DNA of 64,000 nt from Salegentibacter sp. Hel_I_6. GTDB taxonomy: Bacteria > Bacteroidota > Bacteroidia > Flavobacteriales > Flavobacteriaceae. Under the pieces are notes generated by a model. The model made no database searches, was not told where the DNA came from, and was given only the letters and a program-made list of their open reading frames with translations. This document shows, one piece after another, positions 36,071-45,008 of the stretch; within the stretch, counting starts at the first letter, position 1, and every line of letters begins with the position of its first letter. The stretch is taken from contig NZ_JQNQ01000001.1 of assembly GCF_000745315.1 (NCBI RefSeq), positions 2,976,001 through 3,040,000 on the forward strand. Direction: 5' to 3'. A program made the position numbers and the translations under genes.

Positions 36071-38338
36071 ATGGCATACGATATTGATATGATCAAAAAG
36101 GTGTACAGCCAAATGGCCGAACGTGTTAATACTGCACGTGAGGTGGTTGGAAAACCTTTAACCCTTTCAGAAAAAATCCTTTATTCGCATTTATGGGATG
36201 GAGCGGCCAAAGAGGCTTACCAAAGAGGAAAAGACTATGTAGAATTTGCACCAGATAGGATTGCCTGCCAGGATGCAACTGCCCAAATGGCTTTGCTTCA
36301 ATTTATGCAGGCTGGGAAAAAACAGGTTGCTGTGCCAACTACAGTGCATTGTGATCACCTTATCCAGGCCAAAATGGGAGCCGCAATAGATTTGCAAGCT
36401 GCTAATAAATCCAGTAGTGAAGTTTTTGATTTTTTGGAATCTGTTTCTAATAAATACGGAATAGGTTTCTGGAAACCAGGAGCAGGAATTATTCACCAGG
36501 TAGTATTAGAGAATTACGCATTCCCTGGAGGAATGATGATTGGTACTGATTCTCACACGGTAAATGCCGGTGGTCTTGGAATGGTTGCCATAGGTGTTGG
36601 TGGTGCTGATGCAGTAGATGTAATGGCAGGAATGCCATGGGAACTTAAATTCCCAAAACTTATTGGGGTTAAATTAACCGGAAAACTTTCTGGATGGACT
36701 TCCTCTAAAGATGTTATTTTAAAAGTAGCCGGTATTCTTACCGTAAAAGGTGGAACCGGATCAATTATAGAATATTTTGGCGAAGGAGCTCGCTCTATGT
36801 CAGCTACCGGAAAAGGAACTATTTGTAATATGGGAGCTGAAGTTGGTGCAACCACTTCAACTTTTGGTTACGATGAGTCGATGTCACGTTACTTAAAAGC
36901 TACAGATCGTGCCGATGTTGCAGATGCCGCCAATAAAATTAAGGAACACCTTACCGGAGATGATGAGGTTTACGCAAATCCCGAACAATATTTTGACGAG
37001 GTAATTGAGATTAATCTTTCAGAATTAAAACCTCACCTTAATGGACCTTTTACTCCAGATTTGGCGACACCGATTTCAGAAATGGCTGCAAAAGCGAAAG
37101 AAAACGACTGGCCAATTAATGTAGATTGGGGATTAATAGGTTCTTGTACCAACTCTTCTTACGAAGATTTAACCAGGGCTGCCTCAATCGCAAAACAGGC
37201 GGTTGAAAAAAAGGTAAAGGCAAAATCAGATTTTGGTATTAATCCTGGATCTGAACAAATCAGGTTTACTGCAGAGCGCGACGGCTTGCTAAAGATTTTT
37301 GAAGATCTTGATGCTACAATTTTCACTAATGCCTGTGGTCCTTGTATTGGCCAGTGGGATAGAAGTGACAGAAAGGGCGAAGAGAAAAACACCATTGTGC
37401 ATTCTTTTAACCGTAACTTCTCAAAACGTGCTGATGGAAACCCAAATACCCATGCCTTTGTAGGTTCTCCAGAAATGGTGGCCGCAATTGCAATCTCAGG
37501 ACGTTTAGATTTTGATCCAACTCGCGATAAGTTGATGAATGAAGATGGTGAAGAAGTAATGTTGGATGAGCCAACAGGAATTGAATTACCTTCAGATGGC
37601 TTTGATGTGGAAGAAGATGGTTATGTACCACCAAATGAAGATGGAAGCTCTGTTGAAGTAAAAGTAGCTGAAGATAGCGAAAGACTTCAATTGTTAACTC
37701 CGTTTGAGCCATGGGATGGTAAAAACCTAACCGGCGCGAAATTGCTAATTAAAGCCTTCGGAAAATGTACAACTGACCATATTTCTATGGCAGGACCCTG
37801 GTTGCGTTACAGAGGACACTTAGATAATATTTCTAACAACTGTCTAATTGGAGCAATCAATGCATTTAATAAAAAGACAAACTTTGTAAAGAACCAACTT
37901 ACCGGAGAGTATGATGGTGTTCCAGCGGTACAAAGAGAATACAAAAAGGAAGGTGTTCCAACGGTTGTTGTGGGAGATCATAATTATGGTGAAGGTTCTT
38001 CTCGAGAGCACGCGGCTATGGAGCCTCGTCACCTTGGAGTGAAAGTGGTATTGGTTAAATCTTTTGCCCGTATTCACGAAACAAACCTTAAAAAACAAGG
38101 TATGTTAGGATTGACTTTTGCTAATGAGGCCGATTATGACCTTATCCAGGAAGACGATACCTTTAACTTTATAGATCTTGAAGATTTTGCTCCAGACAAG
38201 CAAATTACGGTAGAAATCGTACATGCCGATGGTAGCAAAGACACTATTAAAACAAACCATACTTATAACAAACCTCAAATTGAGTGGTATAAGCACGGTT
38301 CAGCACTTAACTTGATTAAGAAGCAAAATGCGGCTTAA
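36071..38338 (+). CDS. acn: Aconitate hydratase (mitochondrial-type)
   Basis: 755 residues. The three [4Fe-4S] cysteine regions are seen: [22 protein letters not shown], and [13 protein letters not shown] with two cysteines. Substrate-binding arginines and serine are in [22 protein letters not shown] and [15 protein letters not shown]. Length and the swivel-domain order match the mitochondrial aconitase branch common in Bacteroidota rather than AcnB. Interconverts citrate and isocitrate in the TCA cycle. Own promoter upstream and a terminator-like stem after it. Confidence 0.97.
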   Translation: MAYDIDMIKKVYSQMAERVNTAREVVGKPLTLSEKILYSHLWDGAAKEAYQRGKDYVEFAPDRIACQDATAQMALLQFMQAGKKQVAVPTTVHCDHLIQAKMGAAIDLQAANKSSSEVFDFLESVSNKYGIGFWKPGAGIIHQVVLENYAFPGGMMIGTDSHTVNAGGLGMVAIGVGGADAVDVMAGMPWELKFPKLIGVKLTGKLSGWTSSKDVILKVAGILTVKGGTGSIIEYFGEGARSMSATGKGTICNMGAEVGATTSTFGYDESMSRYLKATDRADVADAANKIKEHLTGDDEVYANPEQYFDEVIEINLSELKPHLNGPFTPDLATPISEMAAKAKENDWPINVDWGLIGSCTNSSYEDLTRAASIAKQAVEKKVKAKSDFGINPGSEQIRFTAERDGLLKIFEDLDATIFTNACGPCIGQWDRSDRKGEEKNTIVHSFNRNFSKRADGNPNTHAFVGSPEMVAAIAISGRLDFDPTRDKLMNEDGEEVMLDEPTGIELPSDGFDVEEDGYVPPNEDGSSVEVKVAEDSERLQLLTPFEPWDGKNLTGAKLLIKAFGKCTTDHISMAGPWLRYRGHLDNISNNCLIGAINAFNKKTNFVKNQLTGEYDGVPAVQREYKKEGVPTVVVGDHNYGEGSSREHAAMEPRHLGVKVVLVKSFARIHETNLKKQGMLGLTFANEADYDLIQEDDTFNFIDLEDFAPDKQITVEIVHADGSKDTIKTNHTYNKPQIEWYKHGSALNLIKKQNAA

Positions 38339-38366
38339 TTAGTTAAGGATTATATTTTATAAAGAG

Positions 38367-38490
38367 GGCTGATTAATATTTGATCGTTTCGTCATTCTGA
38401 ACTCGTTTCAGAATCTAGAATTCTTAGGAATTATACCCTGAAACAAGTTCAGGGTGACGTGGTGAAAAATCAATATTAATCAGCCTATTT
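38367..38490 (+). terminator. Terminator-like stem after aconitase with repeat in its loop
   Basis: Left arm GGCTGATTAATATTTGA, right arm TCAATATTAATCAGCC then TATTTTTTA. The arms are complementary apart from one bulged base. Element copy D occupies the loop. Confidence 0.65.
38390..38459. repeat. Dispersed palindromic element, copy D
   Basis: Left CGTCATTCTGAACTCGTTTC, right CCTGAAACAAGTTCAGGGTG followed by ACG. Most canonical copy. It sits inside an outer stem, see findings. Confidence 0.9.
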
Positions 38491-38646
38491 TTTATGCTTA
38501 CAATTTAGATGTTAAGTACCTTTGTTTTCTACGTCTAAATATTCAAATTCAGTAATGAAGCCGGCATAATGCTGGACGTTAGAATTTTCAAATTGTTTAT
38601 TTATAGAATTTGAAAATTTCTAACTTTTTGATCAAAATTAAACTAG

Positions 38647-39210
38647 ATGAAAAAGCTTTTTAGTAACCAGTGGGCCAATATTATTTTTATTGTTCTTATT
38701 CTAGTGATGATTATACCACAAACCAGAAAACCTATTCAGATTGTGGTGAATAAGATTTTCGCCTTTAGTCCTTCGGTAACCGATGAAGAAGATAGAAAAG
38801 AACTGGAAACTTATAATTGGACTTTGGAAACAGAATCTGGTAAAAAAGTAGATTTTGCTGAATCTAAAGGAAAAGTAATTATCGTAAATTATTGGGCAAC
38901 CTGGTGCCCGCCCTGTATTGCCGAAATGCCAAGTTTCCAGGAGCTTTATACCGATTATAAAGATGAGGTTGAATTTTATTTTATATCCGGAGAGGACCAT
39001 GAAACCACCAATAACTTCCTAAAACGTAAAGGCTATAATTTTAATAGTTATAGAATGTTATCTGAAGATCCTAAACCTTTAGATGGTTATACCTTACCAT
39101 CAACTTATGTGATTGATAAAAAAGGAACTATTGTAGTGGATAAAAAAGGTGCAGCCGACTGGAACAGTCAAAATTTTAGAAATACCTTAGATCAATTATT
39201 AACTGATTAG
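38647..39210 (+). CDS. TlpA/ResA-like membrane-anchored thioredoxin
   Basis: 187 residues. An N-terminal membrane anchor (QWANIIFIVLILVMIIPQT) is followed by a thioredoxin fold; active site is YWATWCPPCIAEMP (CPPC) at about residue 83-90, and the cis-proline is in GYTLPSTYVID. It most likely reduces or handles disulfides on the periplasmic side, for example in cytochrome maturation. The stop is two bases from the convergent crtY stop. Confidence 0.9.
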   Translation: MKKLFSNQWANIIFIVLILVMIIPQTRKPIQIVVNKIFAFSPSVTDEEDRKELETYNWTLETESGKKVDFAESKGKVIIVNYWATWCPPCIAEMPSFQELYTDYKDEVEFYFISGEDHETTNNFLKRKGYNFNSYRMLSEDPKPLDGYTLPSTYVIDKKGTIVVDKKGAADWNSQNFRNTLDQLLTD

Positions 39211-39212
39211 GT

Positions 39213-40349
39213 CTATAAGCATTTTCTAAAAAAGGACTTTACAAAATCGAAATTATTGAGAGACAACATAATTTTTATATCCTCTGAAACTGAAGTTTCT
39301 TCATCTAGATACTTAAAAATATCCTGCGGGGTGTTTTTGGTGTAGAATTTAGAGAAAATAGCCTCTCCTTTATGGTTGTTTTGCGCGAGAACATCTAAAA
39401 AAATAGCATCGTATTTTCTGAATTTTTTATTGATTAAATTCTCACCCGGAAGTTTTCCGCTTTTTATATTTTCAATAATTTTCGCAATCCGTTTTTCGGT
39501 ATTTTTAAAGGAGTATCCTGTAGAAGGTTTTACCCAACCGCCACCAGTACCAATTTTTGTAATTTTTCTACTATTGGATTTATCAAATGGAAAGTCTGTC
39601 ATGGGAATTACACCGGCTTCAGTACTTTTTATCTCAAAGTCTTTTGTTTTCAGGATATTTTGAAAATATTTCTGAAGCATCTCATCATAAACTTTATCTT
39701 CAGTTAAAAAGGGAGTAAAAAACGTATATTCAACTAAGGCTTTTGTTTCGGTAAAGGGGAGGATATAGGTAAATGCAGTAGCTTCTGGATATTTAATGCG
39801 GTAGTCCATCATCGTAAAAGAATCAGGATTAAAGACAGGCTCTTTAGTTTCTACTTCCCAGCCTTTAAAATGTTGAAAAATAGTATTGTGTTTTTTACTT
39901 TCCAGGTAAGAGGGATCTACTCGACTATCAAAAAAATGAGTGGCACTATAGGTGTCTTTATCGCCCTTAGCTTTCATCGTTACAGGATCTATTTCTTTAA
40001 TTTCATCTGTAATAAAGACAATATCCCCAGATTGTTCTATTTCCTTCTGTAAATCCTGATGATATTTTGCTGAATTTATCATCTTGTAATTGTAAGGGGA
40101 TAAGGATAAATCTATATTATCTTCAGAGGAAATAAATTTGCCCTTTTTCCAGCTTTTGGTCATCAGCTCGTCCCATTTTCCAGAACCTTTTTCCCAAAAA
40201 CACCAGGTTTTAACAGGCAATGAGAAGTCTGAATCTATAACGGCTATTTTTTTTCCTTTAAAAAAAACATCCCGGCTAAGTTGCCGGGCGAGTTGTAAGC
40301 CTGCGAGTCCTCCTCCAATGATTACATAAAAATATTTTGGGACAATCAT
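39213..40349 (-). CDS. crtY: Lycopene beta-cyclase
   Basis: 378 residues. N-terminal dinucleotide site YVIIGGGLAGLQLARQL followed by the acidic end (VIDSDFS). TWCFWEKGSG and MMDYRI are conserved CrtY blocks, and YILPFTETKALVEYTFF with GVIPMTDFP and GTGGGWVKPSTGYSF are diagnostic of bacterial CrtY. It closes both ends of lycopene to beta-carotene. Last gene of the crt operon, 24 bases after crtZ. Confidence 0.95.
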   Translation of the reverse strand: MIVPKYFYVIIGGGLAGLQLARQLSRDVFFKGKKIAVIDSDFSLPVKTWCFWEKGSGKWDELMTKSWKKGKFISSEDNIDLSLSPYNYKMINSAKYHQDLQKEIEQSGDIVFITDEIKEIDPVTMKAKGDKDTYSATHFFDSRVDPSYLESKKHNTIFQHFKGWEVETKEPVFNPDSFTMMDYRIKYPEATAFTYILPFTETKALVEYTFFTPFLTEDKVYDEMLQKYFQNILKTKDFEIKSTEAGVIPMTDFPFDKSNSRKITKIGTGGGWVKPSTGYSFKNTEKRIAKIIENIKSGKLPGENLINKKFRKYDAIFLDVLAQNNHKGEAIFSKFYTKNTPQDIFKYLDEETSVSEDIKIMLSLNNFDFVKSFFRKCL

Positions 40350-40373
40350 AAGCTTAGAAACAGCATTAGCTGA

Positions 40374-40823
40374 TTATTTTTTAAAGTATTTGGAAGGTAC
40401 GAATAACATTCCAAAACATTCTCCATCATCTTTCCCAAGATGTTTGTGATGCATCTTATGTGCTCTTCTTATTCCTTTAGCATACCTATTTTTTGCATTT
40501 CTAAAAATCTTAAAACGCTGGTGTATAAAAATATCATGAACCGCAAAATAAGTAATGCCATAAGCTAATATTCCAAGACCAATAGGCAAACCTACCCAAA
40601 GATCTTCAAAACGCCATAACATAATAAAAGTTATACTTACTAGTGCGTAAAATATGAAGAAAAGATCATTGCGTTCCCACCAGTGGCTGTGATCTTTATG
40701 ATGATGATCTTTATGCAATTTCCATAGTACACCATGCATAATGTATTTATGGGTGAACCAGGCCATTCCTTCCATACCTGCAAAAGTGGCCAGGAATATC
40801 AAGATCCAAAATAAAATATCCAT
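40374..40823 (-). CDS. crtZ: Beta-carotene 3-hydroxylase
   Basis: 149 residues with four hydrophobic segments. The di-iron histidine motifs are present: FTHKYIMHG, HKDHHHKDHSHW, VHDIFIHQRF and RAHKMHHKH. It hydroxylates both rings of beta-carotene, giving zeaxanthin, the main pigment of many flavobacteria. It starts one base after the crtB stop. Confidence 0.95.
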   Translation of the reverse strand: MDILFWILIFLATFAGMEGMAWFTHKYIMHGVLWKLHKDHHHKDHSHWWERNDLFFIFYALVSITFIMLWRFEDLWVGLPIGLGILAYGITYFAVHDIFIHQRFKIFRNAKNRYAKGIRRAHKMHHKHLGKDDGECFGMLFVPSKYFKK

Positions 40824-40824
40824 A

Positions 40825-41664
40825 TTAAATAAGTTTTAATCTATAAGAAATATAAGATTTGGCTAAAAGACCCGCCTTTTGATAATCTGGAACTCTAACT
40901 CTACTATTCCTAATTTCCAGGGATGGTACTTTCTTTAATTTATGTAATAATTTTCTATAATAAATATAAGCCGTATAAACACCAAATTTAGCTTCTACTG
41001 GTAAATGTGCAATGCCGTTTAAGCCGTGTTTAAAATCTTCTTCAATTTCTTCTATAATTCTTTGTTTACTTTCTTCATCTAATTGTGCAAGATTTGTGCC
41101 CGGAAAATAACTACGGCTAAGATCTTCAAAATCGGCTTTCAGGTCTCTTAAAAAATTTACTTTTTGAAAAGCAGAGCCTAAACTCATCGCCGATTGCTTT
41201 AGTTCCTCATATTTTTTGTTGTCCCCATTAACAAAGACCTTTAAGCACATAAGGCCTACAACATCTGCACTGCCGTAAATATATTCTTTATATTCTGCTA
41301 CGCTAAGATAATCAGATTTATGCAAATCTAAACGCATACTTTTCATAAAGGAGTGATAAAGTGACCTGTCTATTTCATACTTATGAACGGTCTCCTGAAA
41401 AGCATTTAAAATTGGATTTAAACTAATTTTATTTTCAATTGCTTTATAGAGATCTACTTCAAAATCGTTGAAGAGTTTTTCTTTATCATAATCGTGAAAA
41501 GTATCAACGATTTCATCGGCAAAGCGTACAAAACCATAAATATTATAAATATCCTGCCGAATGGTTGGGGCAAGCATCCTGGTTGCAGTAGAAAAGGATG
41601 TGCTGTATTGATGCGTAACAGTTTTACTACAAGCCCGTGATACGTTGTCAAAAATGGCTTTCAT
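40825..41664 (-). CDS. crtB: Phytoene synthase
   Basis: 279 residues. Prenyl-binding aspartates are in GFVRFADEIVDTFHD, and the second acidic motif in KVNFLRDLKADFEDLSRSYFPG; SYLSVAEYKEYIYGSADVVGLM is the conserved mid-region. It condenses two geranylgeranyl diphosphates to phytoene. No GGPP synthase gene is in the window. It starts three bases after the crtI stop. Confidence 0.95.
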   Translation of the reverse strand: MKAIFDNVSRACSKTVTHQYSTSFSTATRMLAPTIRQDIYNIYGFVRFADEIVDTFHDYDKEKLFNDFEVDLYKAIENKISLNPILNAFQETVHKYEIDRSLYHSFMKSMRLDLHKSDYLSVAEYKEYIYGSADVVGLMCLKVFVNGDNKKYEELKQSAMSLGSAFQKVNFLRDLKADFEDLSRSYFPGTNLAQLDEESKQRIIEEIEEDFKHGLNGIAHLPVEAKFGVYTAYIYYRKLLHKLKKVPSLEIRNSRVRVPDYQKAGLLAKSYISYRLKLI

Positions 41665-41667
41665 AAT

Positions 41668-43128
41668 TTAATCTTCTTTTTGAATTAAACCGGCGGCTAA
41701 CTTTCCTGAGATTAAGGAAGGGGGCACCCCGGGACCGGGAACACTTAGTTGCCCGGTAAAAAATAATTTATGCACTTTTTTACTCTTCAATTTAGGTCTT
41801 AAAAATGCAGTTTGCAAGAGGGTATTTGCCAGGCCATAGGCATTACCCTTGTAGGAATTATAATCTTCTTTAAAATCATTTACACAAAAGGATTCTTTAA
41901 AAAGAATATGATCGGTTACGTTTTGGTTGGTTAAACTTTCAAAACGGTTAATAATTTTTTGAAAATACTTCTCTCTTTTTTCTGGAGTATCTTCAACATC
42001 TGGTGCAAGGGGAATTAAAAATATACCAGCTTCTTTATCTTTAGGCGCAGCCACTTCATCTGTTACTGAAGGGAAACTAGCGTAAAAAAGTGGATTTTCA
42101 GGCCATTCTGCATCATCGTAAATCGCTCTGGCGTGTTTCTCGAAATCTGTATCAAAAAACAAAGTGTGATGCGTTACATTTTCGAGTTTCTTATCAAATC
42201 CTACAAAGAATAACAGGGCAGAGGGAGCAAAGGTTTTCTTGGCCCAGTACGATTCTTTATACTGTCTTTTATATTCCGGCAACAAAGTTTCGGTATGATG
42301 ATAATCGGCACCGCTAAGAATATAATCTGCTTCAATTTTCTTATCGTTCACCTGCATCCCGGTTGCAGTATTATTTTCTACAAAGATCTCAGAGACCGGT
42401 GCATTAGTATTTATCTTAATACCTAAAGATTTAGCCAGGCTCTCCATGCCTTCAATTACCTTATACATCCCACCTTTTGGATGCCAGGTCCCCAGACCAA
42501 AATCGGCATAATTCATAAAACTATAAAAAGCCGGAGTATTGCTGGCTTTAGCTCCCAGAAATAACACTGGAAATTCAAGAATCTGAATCAATTTTGGATT
42601 GGTGAATTCTTTTCTAACTTCTTTAGAGATCGTACTAAAAAACTGACCTATTTTTCCTGCAGTGGTTGGAGTCACCAATTCTAATGGAGATACACCTGGG
42701 CGATAAACCAGATCTTTTATAGCGATGTCATAATTAGTTTTAGCTTCTTCTATAAATTGTTTAAGCTTTTTGGAACTTCCGGGTTCTTCAGCTTCAAAAG
42801 CAGTGCAAATCTTCTCGAGACTGTCTTCTATAGTGATGTTATCATCTTTTCCGAAGAAAACTTTATATGCGGGGCTTAACTTTTCTAATTCATAATAATC
42901 TGAAGGCTTTTTGCCAAAATCGGCGAAAAAACGCTCAAAAACATCTGGCATCCAATACCAGGTTGGACCTATATCAAAACAAAACCCGTCTTTTTTTAAC
43001 TGCCGCGCTCTACCGCCTACGTTAGCATTTTTCTCAAATATTTCTACTTCATAACCATCTCTTGCCAGGTAACATGCTGCGGCAAGGGAGGCAAAGCCTG
43101 AACCAATTATAGCAACTTTTTTTTTCAT
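41668..43128 (-). CDS. crtI: Phytoene desaturase
   Basis: 486 residues. FAD-binding motif AIIGSGFASLAAACYLARDGYEVEIFEKN and NVGGRARQLK at the N-terminus, DIGPTWYWMPDVFERFF, and the C-terminal motif FFTGQLSVPGPGVPPSLISG. It converts phytoene to lycopene in four desaturation steps. It starts six bases after the stop of the upstream regulator. Confidence 0.96.
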   Translation of the reverse strand: MKKKVAIIGSGFASLAAACYLARDGYEVEIFEKNANVGGRARQLKKDGFCFDIGPTWYWMPDVFERFFADFGKKPSDYYELEKLSPAYKVFFGKDDNITIEDSLEKICTAFEAEEPGSSKKLKQFIEEAKTNYDIAIKDLVYRPGVSPLELVTPTTAGKIGQFFSTISKEVRKEFTNPKLIQILEFPVLFLGAKASNTPAFYSFMNYADFGLGTWHPKGGMYKVIEGMESLAKSLGIKINTNAPVSEIFVENNTATGMQVNDKKIEADYILSGADYHHTETLLPEYKRQYKESYWAKKTFAPSALLFFVGFDKKLENVTHHTLFFDTDFEKHARAIYDDAEWPENPLFYASFPSVTDEVAAPKDKEAGIFLIPLAPDVEDTPEKREKYFQKIINRFESLTNQNVTDHILFKESFCVNDFKEDYNSYKGNAYGLANTLLQTAFLRPKLKSKKVHKLFFTGQLSVPGPGVPPSLISGKLAAGLIQKED

Positions 43129-43134
43129 AATAAT

Positions 43135-44028
43135 TTAAAGGGTGTCTATAAATTGGTTCATATTAATATGGGTTTTTACAAAAGAAGGAACTTCCTTATG
43201 TTGTATTTCCCTTATTTTATGGCCGAATAATAATAATTCGTAAGATTTCTTTTCGCAAACCTGTTCGTTAAATTGAGTAATAAAATCTTCAACATCACCA
43301 GGTGCGGTAGTAAAATAACTAACAAAACTTATATTATCGTGACGTTCTAATAGATAGCCAAGATCTGTTAGCGGTAAGCTTGGCCCCAGGTAAATTGCTT
43401 TGTTCCCGTGATATAATAGTTCGTAATATAAATAAATAATTCCAATATCATGAATTTCGTTTTCAGGTAGGAAAAGCACATATAATTTATCAGAACTAGG
43501 TTTAACCTCCCGTTTTATTTCCGCAAGATTAAAATAAAGCTTTTGTTTAATTAGATCTACTATATAGTGCTCGTGAATTGGTTTTATGGTATCGGTTTGC
43601 CAAAGCATACCTATTTGTTCCAGTAATGGTAAAAATACCTGGTGAAAGATTTCGCGAAAACTTTTATCTTTTTGAAGGGTTTCATAAGTTTTGTTGAATA
43701 AATCTTCATCAAAATTCATCATAGAAAGTTTAAATGAATTCTGAGCGCGATTTTCCTTACTTGAACTTGCAGAGATACCTCGCACCATTTTAGAAATTTC
43801 TTCGTCACTCAACTTAGAAATCCTGGAGATCTTATAACCGTGTTCGTTTAGGAAGGCGACGTTTAAAATCTTCTGTAAATTAGAACTATCATATGTTCTT
43901 ATATTTGTTGAAGTGCGATCGGGATTTAGGATACTGTATCTTTTTTCCCAAATCCTTATAGTATGAGCCTTGATACCGCTTAAATTCTCAAGGTCCTTAA
44001 TGCTGAAGTTTTGTTTTATTAGTTCCAT
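43135..44028 (-). CDS. CarH/LitR-type MerR regulator with cobalamin-binding domain
   Basis: 297 residues. The MerR helix-turn-helix is residues about 8-75 (FSIKDLENLSGIKAHTIRIWEKRY...TYDSSNLQKI). The middle has W-x9-EH (LWQTDTIKPIHEHY), the signature of the four-helix cap of CarH, and the last domain has PENEIHDIG, an E-x-H-x-x-G cobalamin motif with the lower-ligand histidine, then AIYLGPSLPLTDL. In Myxococcus and Thermus, CarH binds adenosylcobalamin in the dark as a tetramer and represses carotenoid genes until light destroys it. The same role here is inferred from this strong motif match and its place as first gene of the crt operon. Confidence 0.88.
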   Translation of the reverse strand: MELIKQNFSIKDLENLSGIKAHTIRIWEKRYSILNPDRTSTNIRTYDSSNLQKILNVAFLNEHGYKISRISKLSDEEISKMVRGISASSSKENRAQNSFKLSMMNFDEDLFNKTYETLQKDKSFREIFHQVFLPLLEQIGMLWQTDTIKPIHEHYIVDLIKQKLYFNLAEIKREVKPSSDKLYVLFLPENEIHDIGIIYLYYELLYHGNKAIYLGPSLPLTDLGYLLERHDNISFVSYFTTAPGDVEDFITQFNEQVCEKKSYELLLFGHKIREIQHKEVPSFVKTHINMNQFIDTL

Positions 44029-44045
44029 AATATTATTAAGATCCT

Positions 44046-44124
44046 CAAATCTAGTTAAAATTGAACATTAAACAGTTTATGGAATTGTTAAAATGTTTAA
44101 TCGTTTAGTTAAAAAGTTAAACAG
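44046..44124. promoter_or_regulatory. crt control region: -7 box and GTTAAA half-site cluster
   Basis: A minus-strand -7 element TAGATTTG lies at 44053-44046 and would drive the regulator-crt operon. Upstream of it (towards the divergent SDR gene) GTTAAA starts at 44054, 44087, 44108 and 44116, with ATTAAA at 44067, and the inverted form GTTTA starts at 44075, 44095 and 44103. Such a cluster fits multiple MerR/CarH half-sites overlapping the promoter. Confidence 0.55.
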
Positions 44125-44133
44125 TGAATTTTT

Positions 44134-44934
44134 ATGACGAAAATATCCTCTAAGCTTGTGCTTATAACCGGTGGAGCTTCCGGTATTGGCAAATTAATGG
44201 GCCGTGAAATTTTAAAGCGCGGTGGCAGGTTAGTGATTTGGGATTTAAATAAAATCCATCTTCAACAAACACTTAATGAATTTGAAGAACTTGGAGATGT
44301 TTATGGCTATACCGTAGATATAACCAATACGCTGTGGGTGAAAGAAATGGCAAAACAGGTGGAAGATGAAATTGGGCCGGTAGATATTTTGATAAATAAT
44401 GCCGGAATAGTCTACGGGGGATATTTTCACGAAAATACTTCAGAAAAAATAGATAAAACAATGAAGGTAAATGCTATTGCGCCAATGCAGCTTGCCTTAA
44501 ATTTTCTTGCCGGAATGATGAATAGAAAGCTGGGGCATATATGCAATATTACATCTTCTGCCGGCCTGGTCTCAAATCCTAAAATGGCGGTTTATGCAGG
44601 GAGTAAGTGGGCAGCAACCGGCTGGTCTGATAGTTTACGCCTGGAGATGAAACAGCTAAAAACAGGCGTTGCAGTAACCACAGTAACTCCTTATTATATA
44701 AATACAGGAATGTTTGCAGGTGTAAAATCTAATATTCCAATTCTTGATCAACATAAAGTAGCATTAAAGGTGATTAGGGCAATTGAAAGGAATAAGGTAT
44801 ATTTAAGTATGCCTTGGAGTATGCGTTTTGTAAGATTTTCGCAAGGGCTTTTTCCTATTTGGTTTTACGACTGGTTCGTTGGGGGTGTAATTGGCGTCTA
44901 TAAAACTATGGATGATTTTAAAGGTCGAAAATAA
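44134..44934 (+). CDS. Short-chain dehydrogenase/reductase
   Basis: 266 residues. NAD(P) site TGGASGIGKLMGREI, NNAG in DILINNAGIVYGG, catalytic Ser in NITSSAGLV and YAGSKWA (Tyr-x-x-x-Lys). A late hydrophobic segment suggests membrane association. Divergent from the crt regulator and 74 bases before an aldehyde dehydrogenase on the same strand. The pair may act in sequence on an alcohol and aldehyde, possibly lipid or carotenoid derived; substrate is not visible. Confidence 0.88.
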   Translation: MTKISSKLVLITGGASGIGKLMGREILKRGGRLVIWDLNKIHLQQTLNEFEELGDVYGYTVDITNTLWVKEMAKQVEDEIGPVDILINNAGIVYGGYFHENTSEKIDKTMKVNAIAPMQLALNFLAGMMNRKLGHICNITSSAGLVSNPKMAVYAGSKWAATGWSDSLRLEMKQLKTGVAVTTVTPYYINTGMFAGVKSNIPILDQHKVALKVIRAIERNKVYLSMPWSMRFVRFSQGLFPIWFYDWFVGGVIGVYKTMDDFKGRK

Positions 44935-45008
44935 TAAGCCCTGGAAACTAACTTGAAGCCCGGCTTTAAAATAGTAAAATAATTCCTTTATTGAATAAAA
45001 GTTAAAAG

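Larger units (their letters stand above)
38339..38646. other. 308-base gene-free stretch after aconitase
   Basis: It holds an outer terminator-like stem (38367-38383 with 38470-38485, followed by a T-run) with repeat copy D inside its loop, and the leader of the TlpA-like gene. In the remainder I see only an AT-rich inverted sequence near 38588 (TTTTCAAATT / GAATTTGAAAA). No reading frame of substance. Confidence 0.6.
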
